Counted from the stretch's first letter, positions 1 through 6,999 are shown. The stretch: 7,532 bases of DNA from Holosporaceae bacterium (GCA_031258475.1 JAIRMS010000049.1:1-7532), one strand, 5' to 3'. Translations and numbers: made by a program. Notes: a model not told the origin generated them from the letters alone.

Positions 1-647
1 CTATGTGATATTTTAGATCGTATAGACTGTGGCTACCTCTTCTATAATTCATGAACATATAATACTAAAGTGTTCGCCTAAAGGCGAGGGTGTTAACCCA
101 TCCCACGTAACAACATAAATGAATCACTTTGGAAATGCGATTTTTATTTTCTGGATTGCTTCGCTTCGCTCGCAATGACGAAATGGTGTTGTTTTAGAGA
201 CACTCACGATCGTCATTGCGAGGAGCGTAGCGACAAAGCAATCCAGTAATACCAATCCTCCTCGGCTACGCGTCTACAATCAAGCTAAATGCCGACAGTG
301 CACTTTCAAAGTGATTCATGTATAAAATTCCAAACGATTACTTCAATCTCCGTGTTGTAAGCTAGCCTGTTAAAAAACATCAGTGCACTGAAATACGAGC
401 TATCTAATCCATAATTCGCGTTGGTAGTTCAGAGTTCCAGCAACTTTTGTTCGGCACTTCCTTTTCACGAGCCGAATCTCTTTTTACCGAGCGGGAATTA
501 GGCGTCTTATTCTGCTGGTGGAGAGAATGTGCGGCAGGAGGCTGGAATGCGAACGTTCTACGAGGGGTCTTTGGTGGTCTTTAACGGTAATTTTTCTCGG
601 CCACTATAGCGGGCATGGATTCCGTAGATAGTTTAGGGGGGCAGCTT
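1..647. other. Non-coding region downstream of bioC
   Basis: I see no convincing coding sequence, tRNA or rRNA here. The notable content is a nested inverted-repeat structure at 119-319, listed separately. There is a small hairpin at 74-87 (arms TCGCC/GGCGA, four-base loop) and a second weak one directly after it at 88-99. A 9-base direct repeat CAGTGCACT occurs at 296-304 and 381-389, and 381-390 is a perfect 10-base palindrome. At 450-476, arms TTCGGC/GCCGAA around a 15-base loop are followed by a T-rich run to 485. This looks like a weak terminator on the plus strand, but no plus-strand gene precedes it. I found no clear terminator for the minus-strand bio operon. The stretch could be decayed sequence at a rearrangement boundary, which is inference. 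Confidence 0.6.
119..319. repeat. Nested palindromic repeat element (MITE-like or RPE-like)
   Basis: Two levels of inverted repeat are visible. The inner pair is 151-180 (begins CTGGATTGCTTCGC, ends CGCAATGACG) and 211-246 (begins CGTCATTGCGAGG, ends AAAGCAATCCAG). They are near reverse complements and would form a long imperfect hairpin with a loop of about 30 bases. The outer pair is a perfect 12-base inverted repeat, ATGAATCACTTT at 119-130 and AAAGTGATTCAT at 308-319. The inner sequence is of a type I know as a dispersed palindromic repeat in Rickettsia and other host-associated bacteria. The outer pair gives the whole block the look of a small non-autonomous element. No open reading frame lies inside. 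Copy number and target duplication cannot be judged from this window. Confidence 0.7.
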
Positions 648-1442
648 TCAAGGCGCATGCTGCTTCCTTACCTGGAGCCTACAGCTGCTCTTAACCTCGG
701 CAAGACAGATTTTTGATTGTCGAGGGACGACCACGCCGCTTGTGTCACGATCAGAACGTACCACTATACACACCACCTCATAATTCAGATTGATCCGACG
801 TGTATTCAGCTTTTGAGTTATGTTTCTGGATGTCGGGAATGGGGCGGCTCCCAGCGTTTTGAGATATCTTGCCGCTCCGAACTGAGATTCAAACAAAAGA
901 TCGTAACGCTCGATGCTGCTCTTGAGCAGCTTCCCGTGTTTTTCAACAATATTTTTTAGTTTTTGTAGTGATGGATAGTTACCCGACCATTCATCAAAAA
1001 GGTCCCCATAGTCGCTAAAATTTCTATCCAGCAAAGTTGAAAAGGCGAAATAGCGACATTTTTTTAGCATATTGCCCAGAAATTCATCGATTGATTCGAA
1101 CCACTGCATCGCCAAATTAGACACCACAAGGTCATAATGCTCGCCGAAGTTATGTTTTTCCGCATCACAAACAATGTGTTTTGCATTCGGTATTTTTAGA
1201 AGAGCCTGGTTAATCATATTTTTCGATATATCGCATAGAGTATATTCCGCATGTGGGTATAGCTTTTTCAGTTCGACCGACGTATTTCCAGTGCCACAGC
1301 CAATATCTAAAATTGTTTTGGGACGCAGGTTAAAACTTCCGAGCATACTAACCAATTTTGCGGACGACAGAACATGAACCTGGGCGACCGAATCGTAAGT
1401 TTTGGCGGCGTTATCGAAGGATGATTTGATTTTTTCTTTCAT
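648..1442 (-). CDS. bioC: Malonyl-ACP O-methyltransferase BioC, altered C-terminus
   Basis: BioC is a SAM-dependent methyltransferase that caps malonyl-ACP as a methyl ester, letting the fatty-acid machinery build a pimeloyl chain for biotin. The N-terminus has the BioC pattern FDNAAKTYDSVAQVH (residues 9-23). SAM motif I is ILDIGCGTG (44-52), the acidic end of the next strand is D71, and DLVVSNLAMQW (104-114) is the family signature. YLKTLGA (193-199) and INLNYEVVCIVV (217-228) match the BioC C-terminal region. The ATG overlaps the esterase stop in an ATGA, with no good Shine-Dalgarno of its own, so translational coupling is likely. Oddities: only about 17 residues separate LKTLGA from INLNYE, where E. 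coli BioC has about 30. After residue 230, where BioC would end, 34 unrelated residues run to the TGA. A frameshift or lost stop could explain the tail. The catalytic part looks intact. Confidence 0.88.
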   Translation of the reverse strand: MKEKIKSSFDNAAKTYDSVAQVHVLSSAKLVSMLGSFNLRPKTILDIGCGTGNTSVELKKLYPHAEYTLCDISKNMINQALLKIPNAKHIVCDAEKHNFGEHYDLVVSNLAMQWFESIDEFLGNMLKKCRYFAFSTLLDRNFSDYGDLFDEWSGNYPSLQKLKNIVEKHGKLLKSSIERYDLLFESQFGAARYLKTLGAAPFPTSRNITQKLNTRRINLNYEVVCIVVRSDRDTSGVVVPRQSKICLAEVKSSCRLQVRKQHAP

Positions 1443-2050
1443 AAATCTACGGTAACATGCTTTTCCAGAAAATTTTCAATTTTTTGAGAAACTTCTTCCG
1501 GTTCACAGAATCCGAGCGAATGGGGAACATCGTTGATTTCTTCCACGGTTACATTTCGTACATTTTGAAAATTATCTTTGATAATGGAAAGCGGAACTAT
1601 TTCGTCCTGCTCGCTTCCGATGATTAGCGTCGGACATCCGCAGTGCGGGTACGATTCCTTCATGCTTTTCAGATCTTCCATCAGGACGTCCGCTCTGATA
1701 TTTTTAGGAATCGGATCCGGATATTTGCAGAGGCGATAAAAAAATTCCAAACTTTTAGCGATGTCTACGGCGGATATTTGGAGCATCTGATCCAGATTAG
1801 CCGCCCTTTCATTTCTTGTATTTTGATCACTTCCACAGAAATTTATAAACCCCTGCAGTCCGATCAGGCAGTCGAATTTTAATCCAGAATTATTCAATTT
1901 CTGAAATCCGATGGAGTGACCAATTCCAACATATCGCCTGTTTTTGTCAGAATTATCATCGGAAAAAATAACTTCACCATCCAAAAAAGGAATCAGATTT
2001 CTCCAATATTTGTTCGAAAAACCAAATCCGTGACATAAAAGATAGGTCAT
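1439..2050 (-). CDS. bioH: Compact BioH-type pimeloyl-ACP methyl ester esterase
   Basis: This is an alpha/beta hydrolase of 203 residues. Its place between bioF and bioC indicates the esterase that removes the methyl group from pimeloyl-ACP methyl ester, ending chain building and giving BioF its substrate. The oxyanion segment is HGFGFS (7-12). The nucleophile elbow is GHSIG with Ser46. The likely acid is Asp149 in GSEQDEIV, and the likely base is His177 in NDVPHSLGF. It is much shorter than E. coli BioH (256 residues), with only about 38 residues from the oxyanion HG to the serine and a small cap region. Several unrelated esterases fill this role (BioH, BioG, BioJ, BioK, BioV). The GHSIG elbow and HG motif favour a BioH-like assignment, but BioG-like cannot be excluded. 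Start ATG overlaps the bioF stop (ATGA), with a good Shine-Dalgarno GGAAGGA at 2059-2065. Confidence 0.8.
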   Translation of the reverse strand: MTYLLCHGFGFSNKYWRNLIPFLDGEVIFSDDNSDKNRRYVGIGHSIGFQKLNNSGLKFDCLIGLQGFINFCGSDQNTRNERAANLDQMLQISAVDIAKSLEFFYRLCKYPDPIPKNIRADVLMEDLKSMKESYPHCGCPTLIIGSEQDEIVPLSIIKDNFQNVRNVTVEEINDVPHSLGFCEPEEVSQKIENFLEKHVTVDL

Positions 2051-3165
2051 TTTTTCAGTCCTTCCGTAACCGCTTCCAAATCTTTTTTGGTATGAGTTGC
2101 ATTTACGGCCAATCGGATCCTCATGGTGGGAGACGTTGGTGGTCTAATCAGTGAAGTCAACACTCCATGCTGCCGTAATTTCCTGTGAATCCCACACATT
2201 AGATCTGCGTTTTCAAAAACAATGGAGATGACATTCGTGCCGGATCCGACAACTTTGTATCCAAGTTTATGAACGTCGCAGCGTAATTCGTCGGAAAATT
2301 GCATTATGCGTCGTCTGGTCTCGCCCAATGTCCCGACCAAATTCCAATTGTGCATGGCTACTCCTATGCAAAATGGAGAAAGCGCTGTGGAATATATAAA
2401 TCCTCTGCTTTTGTTGATCAGGTATTCTTTCAGCAATTTATTTGACGCAACATAGGCCCCGGAGGATGATAGCGCTTTGCTGAATGTTCCCATGACAATT
2501 GTTGAATCCCGACCCAGTTGGAAATCCGTGGACAACCCATGGCCATCTTTTCCATAAAGTCCGGTTGCGTGAGCCTCGTCTAAAAACAAAAGAGCTCCAT
2601 ATTTTTGCGACAAATATGACAATGCTTTGATATCTGCAACATCTCCATCCATTCCGAAAACTGTTTCCGATGCAATTACCTTATTTTTGATGGATGCATG
2701 TTTTTTTAGAATATCCTCCAGTTCATCATAATTTAGATGCTTGTACCTGAGTAATTTGCTCCCGTCGCCGTGATTTATGCCGTAGTACATGCTGGCATGA
2801 TTGAGTTTATCGAATATGATTATTGACCCAGGAATGCACAGGGCGGATATGACGCTGGCGTTGGCGATAAATCCCGAATTAAATATCAATGATGCTTCAA
2901 AATTTTTGTCCACGGCTATTAGTCGCTCAAGTTTTTCGAAAATTTCTCTGTTACCGCTCAGCAATCTCGATCCGGTACTGCCGGATCCATACACTTTTGC
3001 GCACGCATAGCCCGCTGCCAACGACTCTTCATTGTGGGCCAATCCAAGATAATCATTGCTGGAAAAATCTATGAATTTTCCATCGTAGCGCTGTAGACTT
3101 CGGTATAAATTCCTACTTTTTAGGTCGCTAAGATGATTCTGAATATAATCAGGCCTATCAGCCAT
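2047..3165 (-). CDS. bioF: 8-amino-7-oxononanoate synthase BioF
   Basis: BioF is a PLP enzyme that condenses pimeloyl-ACP with L-alanine, releasing CO2, to form 8-amino-7-oxononanoate (KAPA). The 372-residue protein is near full length (E. coli 384). Visible family motifs are NDYLGL (37-42), GSGSTGSRLLSGN (60-72), FNSGFIAN (95-102), the DEAHATGLYG block (196-205) whose Asp196 should contact the PLP ring nitrogen, and GTFSKALSSSGAY with Lys230 as the PLP Schiff-base lysine. The C-terminal RPPTSPTMRIRLAVNATHT segment is also typical. The ATG lies inside the last codons of bioB (8-base overlap) with only a weak purine-rich site upstream, so it probably depends on ribosomes finishing bioB. Its stop overlaps the esterase start. 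No disruption is seen. Confidence 0.96.
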   Translation of the reverse strand: MADRPDYIQNHLSDLKSRNLYRSLQRYDGKFIDFSSNDYLGLAHNEESLAAGYACAKVYGSGSTGSRLLSGNREIFEKLERLIAVDKNFEASLIFNSGFIANASVISALCIPGSIIIFDKLNHASMYYGINHGDGSKLLRYKHLNYDELEDILKKHASIKNKVIASETVFGMDGDVADIKALSYLSQKYGALLFLDEAHATGLYGKDGHGLSTDFQLGRDSTIVMGTFSKALSSSGAYVASNKLLKEYLINKSRGFIYSTALSPFCIGVAMHNWNLVGTLGETRRRIMQFSDELRCDVHKLGYKVVGSGTNVISIVFENADLMCGIHRKLRQHGVLTSLIRPPTSPTMRIRLAVNATHTKKDLEAVTEGLKK

Positions 3166-4102
3166 TGAATTGCTCTACATTTATATTCAGCCTGTCGAAT
3201 AGCTTTCGGTCGACGTTGTCTTTCATATTATCGACGGTCAGCAATTTTTCGCTCGAGAATAAGGCATTGGCGCCGGCGAATATGCACAGAGCCTGGGTTG
3301 ACTCGGACAACGTATTTCGTCCGGCTGCGATTTTCACATAGGATTTTGGCATCAAAATACGCGCCAGCGCAATCATTCTCACGAAATCAAAATCATCTAT
3401 GGGATTTGAATCATCAACTCGTGTTCCAGGAATCTTCACCAGCTTGTTCAGTGGTACGCAACGGGGATGGGTCTTCAGATTTGCTAGCAGAACCAGCATC
3501 TTGATCCTGTCTTCGTTGGTTTCTCCCATGCCCACAATGCCGCCGGAGCACACGTTGACGCCGGCCTTCTGAACTATTTCTATGGTTCTGATGCGATCGT
3601 CAATGGTTCTGGTGGAAGCGATGTTATGGTAAAATTCCGGAGACGTATCCACATTGTGATTATAATAATCTAGTCCTGATTCTTTCAGCTTTGTCGCCTG
3701 ATTTTCCGTTAAAAATCCGAGGGTGACGCAGGTTTCCAGACCAAGAGCCTTCACGGCTTTCACCATCTCGCATATCTTCTCGAATTCGGCATTGGACGAC
3801 ATGCAGCGACCGGAGGCGCTCATACAAAATCGACTCACGCCGCGTTCTTTGGCTTTGCGGGCTGATTTCAACACGGTCTCCAGGTCCAACATGGGCTGTT
3901 TTTCCATTTTCGCACCATTTCGCACAGATTGGGCGCAGTAGGAGCAGTCTTCGGAACATCCTCCGGTTTTCACGCTCAAAATATCACTGATCTGCACCGA
4001 CTGTTCGTCGAAATTTTGCACGTGGATTTCGTGGGCGGTTCTCAATAGTTTAAAGAACGGATAGTGGAAAATATCCAGAGCTTTTTCGAAGGTAATTTTC
4101 AT
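3158..4102 (-). CDS. bioB: Biotin synthase BioB
   Basis: BioB is the radical-SAM enzyme that inserts sulfur into dethiobiotin to make biotin, the last step of the pathway. The 4Fe-4S/SAM cluster motif CxxxCxxC is at Cys49, Cys53 and Cys56 (GGCSEDCSYCAQS). The ligands expected for the sulfur-donating 2Fe-2S cluster are all present: Cys93 (RFCMSAS), Cys125 (ETCVTLG), Cys185 (NVCSGG) and Arg262 (AAGRNTLS). The YYNHNVDTSPEFY block (146-158) and AGANALF are also conserved. At 314 residues it is shorter than E. coli BioB (346), mainly at the ends. The ATG is 8 bases past the bioA stop, and its Shine-Dalgarno AGGA overlaps that stop codon. The enzyme needs an Fe-S assembly system from elsewhere in the genome. 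Confidence 0.97.
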   Translation of the reverse strand: MKITFEKALDIFHYPFFKLLRTAHEIHVQNFDEQSVQISDILSVKTGGCSEDCSYCAQSVRNGAKMEKQPMLDLETVLKSARKAKERGVSRFCMSASGRCMSSNAEFEKICEMVKAVKALGLETCVTLGFLTENQATKLKESGLDYYNHNVDTSPEFYHNIASTRTIDDRIRTIEIVQKAGVNVCSGGIVGMGETNEDRIKMLVLLANLKTHPRCVPLNKLVKIPGTRVDDSNPIDDFDFVRMIALARILMPKSYVKIAAGRNTLSESTQALCIFAGANALFSSEKLLTVDNMKDNVDRKLFDRLNINVEQFNG

Positions 4103-4110
4103 CGCTATTC

Positions 4111-5346
4111 CTATAGATATCTGTTGATCAGGTCGTAGGTTCTTGCCAAATCATCGACGTCAACGCAATAGGGAGGGAACAGATAGATCGTTTTTCCCAG
4201 CGGACGCAGAAAAATTCCATTTTCCCAGGCCCTGTCTATCACGAAATTGGCTCTGTCTTCGGACTCGGCGTCGAACGCAGTCACTGTGCCGATGCATCTT
4301 CTTCTGATGGCGTTGCGAATATCGTGAACCCTGTGGAATTCCGCAATCTCTTCTATTTTTGCGATGGTTTCTTTCCGCAGGAGAATTTCCAGAGATTTGC
4401 AGGCTGCGGCGCAGGAAATTGGATTCGCCGTGTAGGAATGTCCGTGCAAAAATGTTTTCTTTTTATCCTCGGATAAAAACGCATCGTAAATTTTTTCGGT
4501 GGCAATCGTCAGGGCCAGCGGCAGGAAACCGCCAGTAAGCCCTTTGGAAAGACAGATGAAATCCGGAAGAACATTGGTCTGATTCATGGCGAACATCGTT
4601 CCGGTTCGATAAAACCCGGTCATGATTTCGTCAAAAATCACGAGAATACCATATTCTCTCACCTTGATTACCAGTCTTTCCAGAAATTCAGATCGATAGA
4701 GCCGCATGCCAAAGGATCCCTGTAGCAGCGGTTCCAATATCAGTGCACAGACCCTCTCTCCGATTTCATCCAAAGTTTTCACCAGCTTTTTGATTATTTC
4801 ATCCTCTTTTTCTTCCATTGATTCAGCGCCGTTATAGTATTCCGGAACGTCGATCATAATGGTTTTGAAAAACAGTTCGGAGAAAGTCGCATGGTATTTG
4901 GAATTTGCGCCGGCTACGCCCATGGCTCCAAACGTGTCTCCGTAATATCCACCTTCCAGAGAAAGGAAAATATTTCTATCTGCAACTCCGATATTTTTGA
5001 AATACTGGTAGGCCATTTTTAGCGCAACTTCCACCGCTGTCGATCCGTTGTCCGAGAAAAAATATCGGTTCAGTTTTTTGGGAACAATTTGCCTTAAATT
5101 TTCCACCAGTTTCTCCGCCGGATCATGGGAAAATCTCGTAAAAATGACATGTTCCAGCGTTTCTGCCTGTTGGCCTATGGCCTCTGCAATTTCTCGGTTG
5201 GCGTGTCCGTGCATATTTACGAACCAGCTCGATATCATATCCAGATATTTTTCTCCGCTTTCCGAGATTAGATATGCTCCATCTCCTCGGACTATTTTTA
5301 TCGAAGGTGGCGCAGTTTTTTCCTGGGTAAAAGGTCTCCAAATCAT
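4111..5346 (-). CDS. bioA: Adenosylmethionine-8-amino-7-oxononanoate aminotransferase BioA
   Basis: BioA is a PLP aminotransferase that uses S-adenosylmethionine as amino donor to turn KAPA into 7,8-diaminopelargonate. The 411-residue protein starts MIWRPFTQ, matching the usual BioA N-terminus. Motifs: SSWF (39-42) in the substrate pocket, where E. coli has SSWW; DNGSTAVEVALKMA (99-112), which holds the PLP phosphate; GGYYGDTFGAM (132-142); Asp239 in FDEIMTGFYRTG; Lys268 in LSKGLTGG as the Schiff-base lysine; HGHSYTANPISCAAA; and RPLGKTIYLFPPY near the end. An in-frame upstream ATG at 5463 would add 39 residues that overlap bioD and look unlike any BioA. I reject it because the ATG at 5346 overlaps the bioD stop (ATGA) and has GGAG seven bases upstream. 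No frameshift is seen. Confidence 0.96.
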   Translation of the reverse strand: MIWRPFTQEKTAPPSIKIVRGDGAYLISESGEKYLDMISSWFVNMHGHANREIAEAIGQQAETLEHVIFTRFSHDPAEKLVENLRQIVPKKLNRYFFSDNGSTAVEVALKMAYQYFKNIGVADRNIFLSLEGGYYGDTFGAMGVAGANSKYHATFSELFFKTIMIDVPEYYNGAESMEEKEDEIIKKLVKTLDEIGERVCALILEPLLQGSFGMRLYRSEFLERLVIKVREYGILVIFDEIMTGFYRTGTMFAMNQTNVLPDFICLSKGLTGGFLPLALTIATEKIYDAFLSEDKKKTFLHGHSYTANPISCAAACKSLEILLRKETIAKIEEIAEFHRVHDIRNAIRRRCIGTVTAFDAESEDRANFVIDRAWENGIFLRPLGKTIYLFPPYCVDVDDLARTYDLINRYL

Positions 5347-5942
5347 TTTAGTGTCTCCAGAATTGCTGACGACATAGGCATATTTTGCAAAGTCTCGGTC
5401 AGATTGCAGCTGTGGGGAATGGCGGCAAGAATCTTCAATTTTGAAAATTCTTCCAGTGTGCATTTCAGATTATTTTCGATCTCTCCATTTACGATAATTC
5501 CGAGAATGTCGATTCCACGACTTCTCAGGGTTTCTGTCGTCATGAGCAAATGATTGATCATGCCCAACTTTGATTTCGTAACTATCAATGCTTTCGCATT
5601 GCACATTTTTATGAGATCCGCCATGAAAAAATTCTCTGCGATGGGAACGAGCGCCCCACCGGCTCCTTCAATGACCGTATTTTGCAGATTTCTGGCAAAC
5701 AAATTCCGGTCGATCTCCACGTTTCCCAGCTTTGCGGCGTCGTAGGGAGACAGTGGCGCTTTCAAGCTATACGCTTCCCGTATTATTTTTGTATGCGGAG
5801 AAATTTTCGTAACAACATCTCTGTCCGAATCGTCGCCGGTTTGAATCGGCTTCCAATAGCTTGCCGTCGTATGCATGCAGATCCACGCGGAAACTATCGT
5901 TTTTCCAACATTCGTATCCGTTCCAGTAACGAAAATATTCAC
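5343..5942 (-). CDS. bioD: Dethiobiotin synthetase BioD
   Basis: BioD is an ATP-dependent carboxylase that closes the ureido ring of 7,8-diaminopelargonate using CO2, giving dethiobiotin. The 199-residue protein begins with the P-loop GTDTNVGKT (7-15). KPIQTG (31-36) carries the lysine of the active site, and EGAGGALVP (92-100) is the second nucleotide-binding signature. The start is a GTG at 5942. An in-frame TAG lies only two codons upstream and the P-loop is already at residue 7, so no other start fits. There is no clear Shine-Dalgarno (only AGG very close), which with the GTG suggests modest initiation or coupling to upstream translation. It is the first gene of the bio operon, 115 bases after the rplS stop. 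Confidence 0.96.
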   Translation of the reverse strand: MNIFVTGTDTNVGKTIVSAWICMHTTASYWKPIQTGDDSDRDVVTKISPHTKIIREAYSLKAPLSPYDAAKLGNVEIDRNLFARNLQNTVIEGAGGALVPIAENFFMADLIKMCNAKALIVTKSKLGMINHLLMTTETLRSRGIDILGIIVNGEIENNLKCTLEEFSKLKILAAIPHSCNLTETLQNMPMSSAILETLK

Positions 5943-6057
5943 GGCCTATAATTTGTCTTTCAGATTACCATCATTGCCGAAAAGCTGAACGTCGCGAGCG
6001 GGCAGGGCAGGCGGCACTTCAGAGGCAAAACTAGCTACAATACTCCAACTTCAAATT
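5943..6057 (-). promoter_or_regulatory. rplS-bioD intergenic gap, leader of the bio operon
   Basis: This is the only non-coding space before the bio genes, so any dedicated biotin control should be here. Reading the minus strand, a weak promoter-like pair is TTCAGC at 5982-5987 and TAATCT at 5960-5965 with 16 bases between them, each matching the consensus at only three positions. I see no BioR-type TTATMKATAA palindrome, no obvious BirA operator and no riboswitch. I also see no strong terminator after rplS, so read-through from rplS is plausible. The segment 5990-6018 is strikingly GC-rich (23 of 29 bases), unlike its surroundings. Confidence 0.35.
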
Positions 6058-6423
6058 CTAACTATCGTAGGTATTCTTTTCTGTAATCCTGGCCGATTTT
6101 CCCAGTCTGCCGCGCAGGTAGTACAGCTTTGCTCTTCTCACAACTCCTCGACGAATTACCTCTATTTTAATATTGGGAGAGTACAATGGAAAAACCCTTT
6201 CCACTCCCTCGCCAAACGAAATTTTCCTCACTGTTACGGAGGATCCGAGGCCACGATTGCGGCGAGCTATGCATACTCCCTCAAACGATTGCCTGCGCTC
6301 CTTATCGCCTTCGATAACTTTTACCTGAACATTCAAAGTATCCCCCGGCACAAACTTTGGAATAACCACGTTTGCCAGTAACCTCTCCTGCTCTTTTTTC
6401 TCAAAATTTTGTAATAGACCCAT
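6058..6423 (-). CDS. rplS: 50S ribosomal protein L19
   Basis: L19 sits at the 30S-50S interface of the ribosome. The 121-residue protein has the usual family layout: PGDTLNVQVKVIEGDKERRQSFEG (about 27-50), then CIARRNRGLGSSVTVRKIS, GEGVERVFPLYSP, and a basic tail with RRAKLYYLRGRLGKSARITEK. I chose the ATG at 6423, preceded by GGAAAG about eight bases upstream. A GTG at 6465 would extend the frame by 14 residues but has no ribosome-binding site and adds sequence foreign to L19. In most bacteria rplS follows rpsP-rimM-trmD. Here the upstream neighbour is instead an XRE regulator, and the bio operon follows in the same direction. Confidence 0.97.
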   Translation of the reverse strand: MGLLQNFEKKEQERLLANVVIPKFVPGDTLNVQVKVIEGDKERRQSFEGVCIARRNRGLGSSVTVRKISFGEGVERVFPLYSPNIKIEVIRRGVVRRAKLYYLRGRLGKSARITEKNTYDS

Positions 6424-6455
6424 AATCAATACTTTCCGATGCAAATCTAGGAAGT

Positions 6456-6484
6456 TGGATAGCACAAAACAAACAGAAATTCAA
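6456..6484 (-). promoter_or_regulatory. Candidate sigma70-type promoter for rplS
   Basis: On the minus strand, TTGAAT (6479-6484, four of six consensus bases) and TATCCA (6456-6461, three of six) are separated by exactly 17 bases. Transcription would start near 6449, giving a leader of about 25 bases before the rplS ATG. The position fits a gene split from its usual operon. If real, this promoter may also drive the bio genes by read-through. The -10 match is weak, so this is a prediction from spacing and position only. Confidence 0.4.
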
Positions 6485-6548
6485 TAAGCGTCGCAGAGAT
6501 TTTTCCCCGAAACTTCGTAAAAAATATTTAGCTATCTTCTGTTCCTGC

Positions 6549-6977
6549 CTACTGATCAGTTTTTTGAGAAAGAGCGAGCTGCTTCAATAATTCTAATATT
6601 TTTTTTCTCAGAGAACGATTTTCAATTTTATTATAGAAACGTAGCAGTTCGGCCGTCTCTTTTTTGCTGATTGAGTTTGGATCGTAATCACAAGTTATAT
6701 CTTCATTCAAAGAAGTGATGTTCCTGTTATTATATCCTTCGTAAAAATAAGAAATATCAACGGATAAAATAATGGATATATCGTATAACGTACTAGCGCT
6801 AACCCTATTTGCTCCTTTTTCGTATTTTTGGATTTGTTGAAAAGTAATTTGGAGGTATCTGCCCAATTTTTCTTGGCTAATACCGAGAAGAGATCTGCGA
6901 GCTTTAATTCTATTTCCTATATGCAAATCCAAACTAGATCTATGGGGTTTTTGTTCAGGTACAAGGTAATCGGCCAT
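6549..6977 (-). CDS. XRE-family helix-turn-helix transcriptional regulator
   Basis: This is a 142-residue DNA-binding protein with one N-terminal HTH_3/XRE domain at about residues 20-76 (IGNRIKARRSLLGISQEKLGRYL, then TFQQIQKYEKGANRVSASTL). The recognition helix falls in TFQQIQKYEKG. A variable linker follows, and a charged helical C-terminus (LRFYNKIENRSLRKKILELLKQLA) probably serves dimerisation. The layout matches the XRE regulators common in alphaproteobacteria, such as the PraR/PhrR type of rhizobia, where the C-terminus has a similar 'IxxxxxRxxIxxLxxxLA' helix. I cannot name its targets. The ATG at 6977 has GGAG six bases upstream. A GTG four codons earlier lies at that same Shine-Dalgarno and is rejected. 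An inverted repeat around its promoter suggests self-regulation. It is not evidently linked to biotin. Confidence 0.88.
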   Translation of the reverse strand: MADYLVPEQKPHRSSLDLHIGNRIKARRSLLGISQEKLGRYLQITFQQIQKYEKGANRVSASTLYDISIILSVDISYFYEGYNNRNITSLNEDITCDYDPNSISKKETAELLRFYNKIENRSLRKKILELLKQLALSQKTDQ

Positions 6978-6999
6978 ACAATTCTCCACAAAAAATTTA

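Noticed and set aside
421..476. tRNA-like start (GGTAGTTCAG)
   Set aside because: No matching acceptor stem, anticodon arm or T-arm follows.
717..959. Plus-strand 80-residue open frame
   Set aside because: It lies antisense to bioC, resembles no protein I know and starts without a ribosome-binding site.
3660..3959. Minus-strand 99-residue frame inside bioB
   Set aside because: It is an alternative frame of bioB, whose own frame carries all the cluster-binding cysteines.
5048..5377. Plus-strand 109-residue open frame
   Set aside because: Antisense to the well-supported N-terminal half of bioA and shows no family motif.
5347..5463. N-terminal extension of bioA from an upstream ATG
   Set aside because: The added 39 residues are out-of-frame bioD sequence. 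The ATG at 5346 has a Shine-Dalgarno and gives the normal BioA N-terminus.
5943..6057. BioR or BirA operator or riboswitch before bioD
   Set aside because: I looked for a TTATMKATAA-type palindrome and other symmetric sites and found none convincing.
6424..6465. Longer rplS from a GTG
   Set aside because: No ribosome-binding site, added residues foreign to L19, and it would overlap the predicted -10 region.
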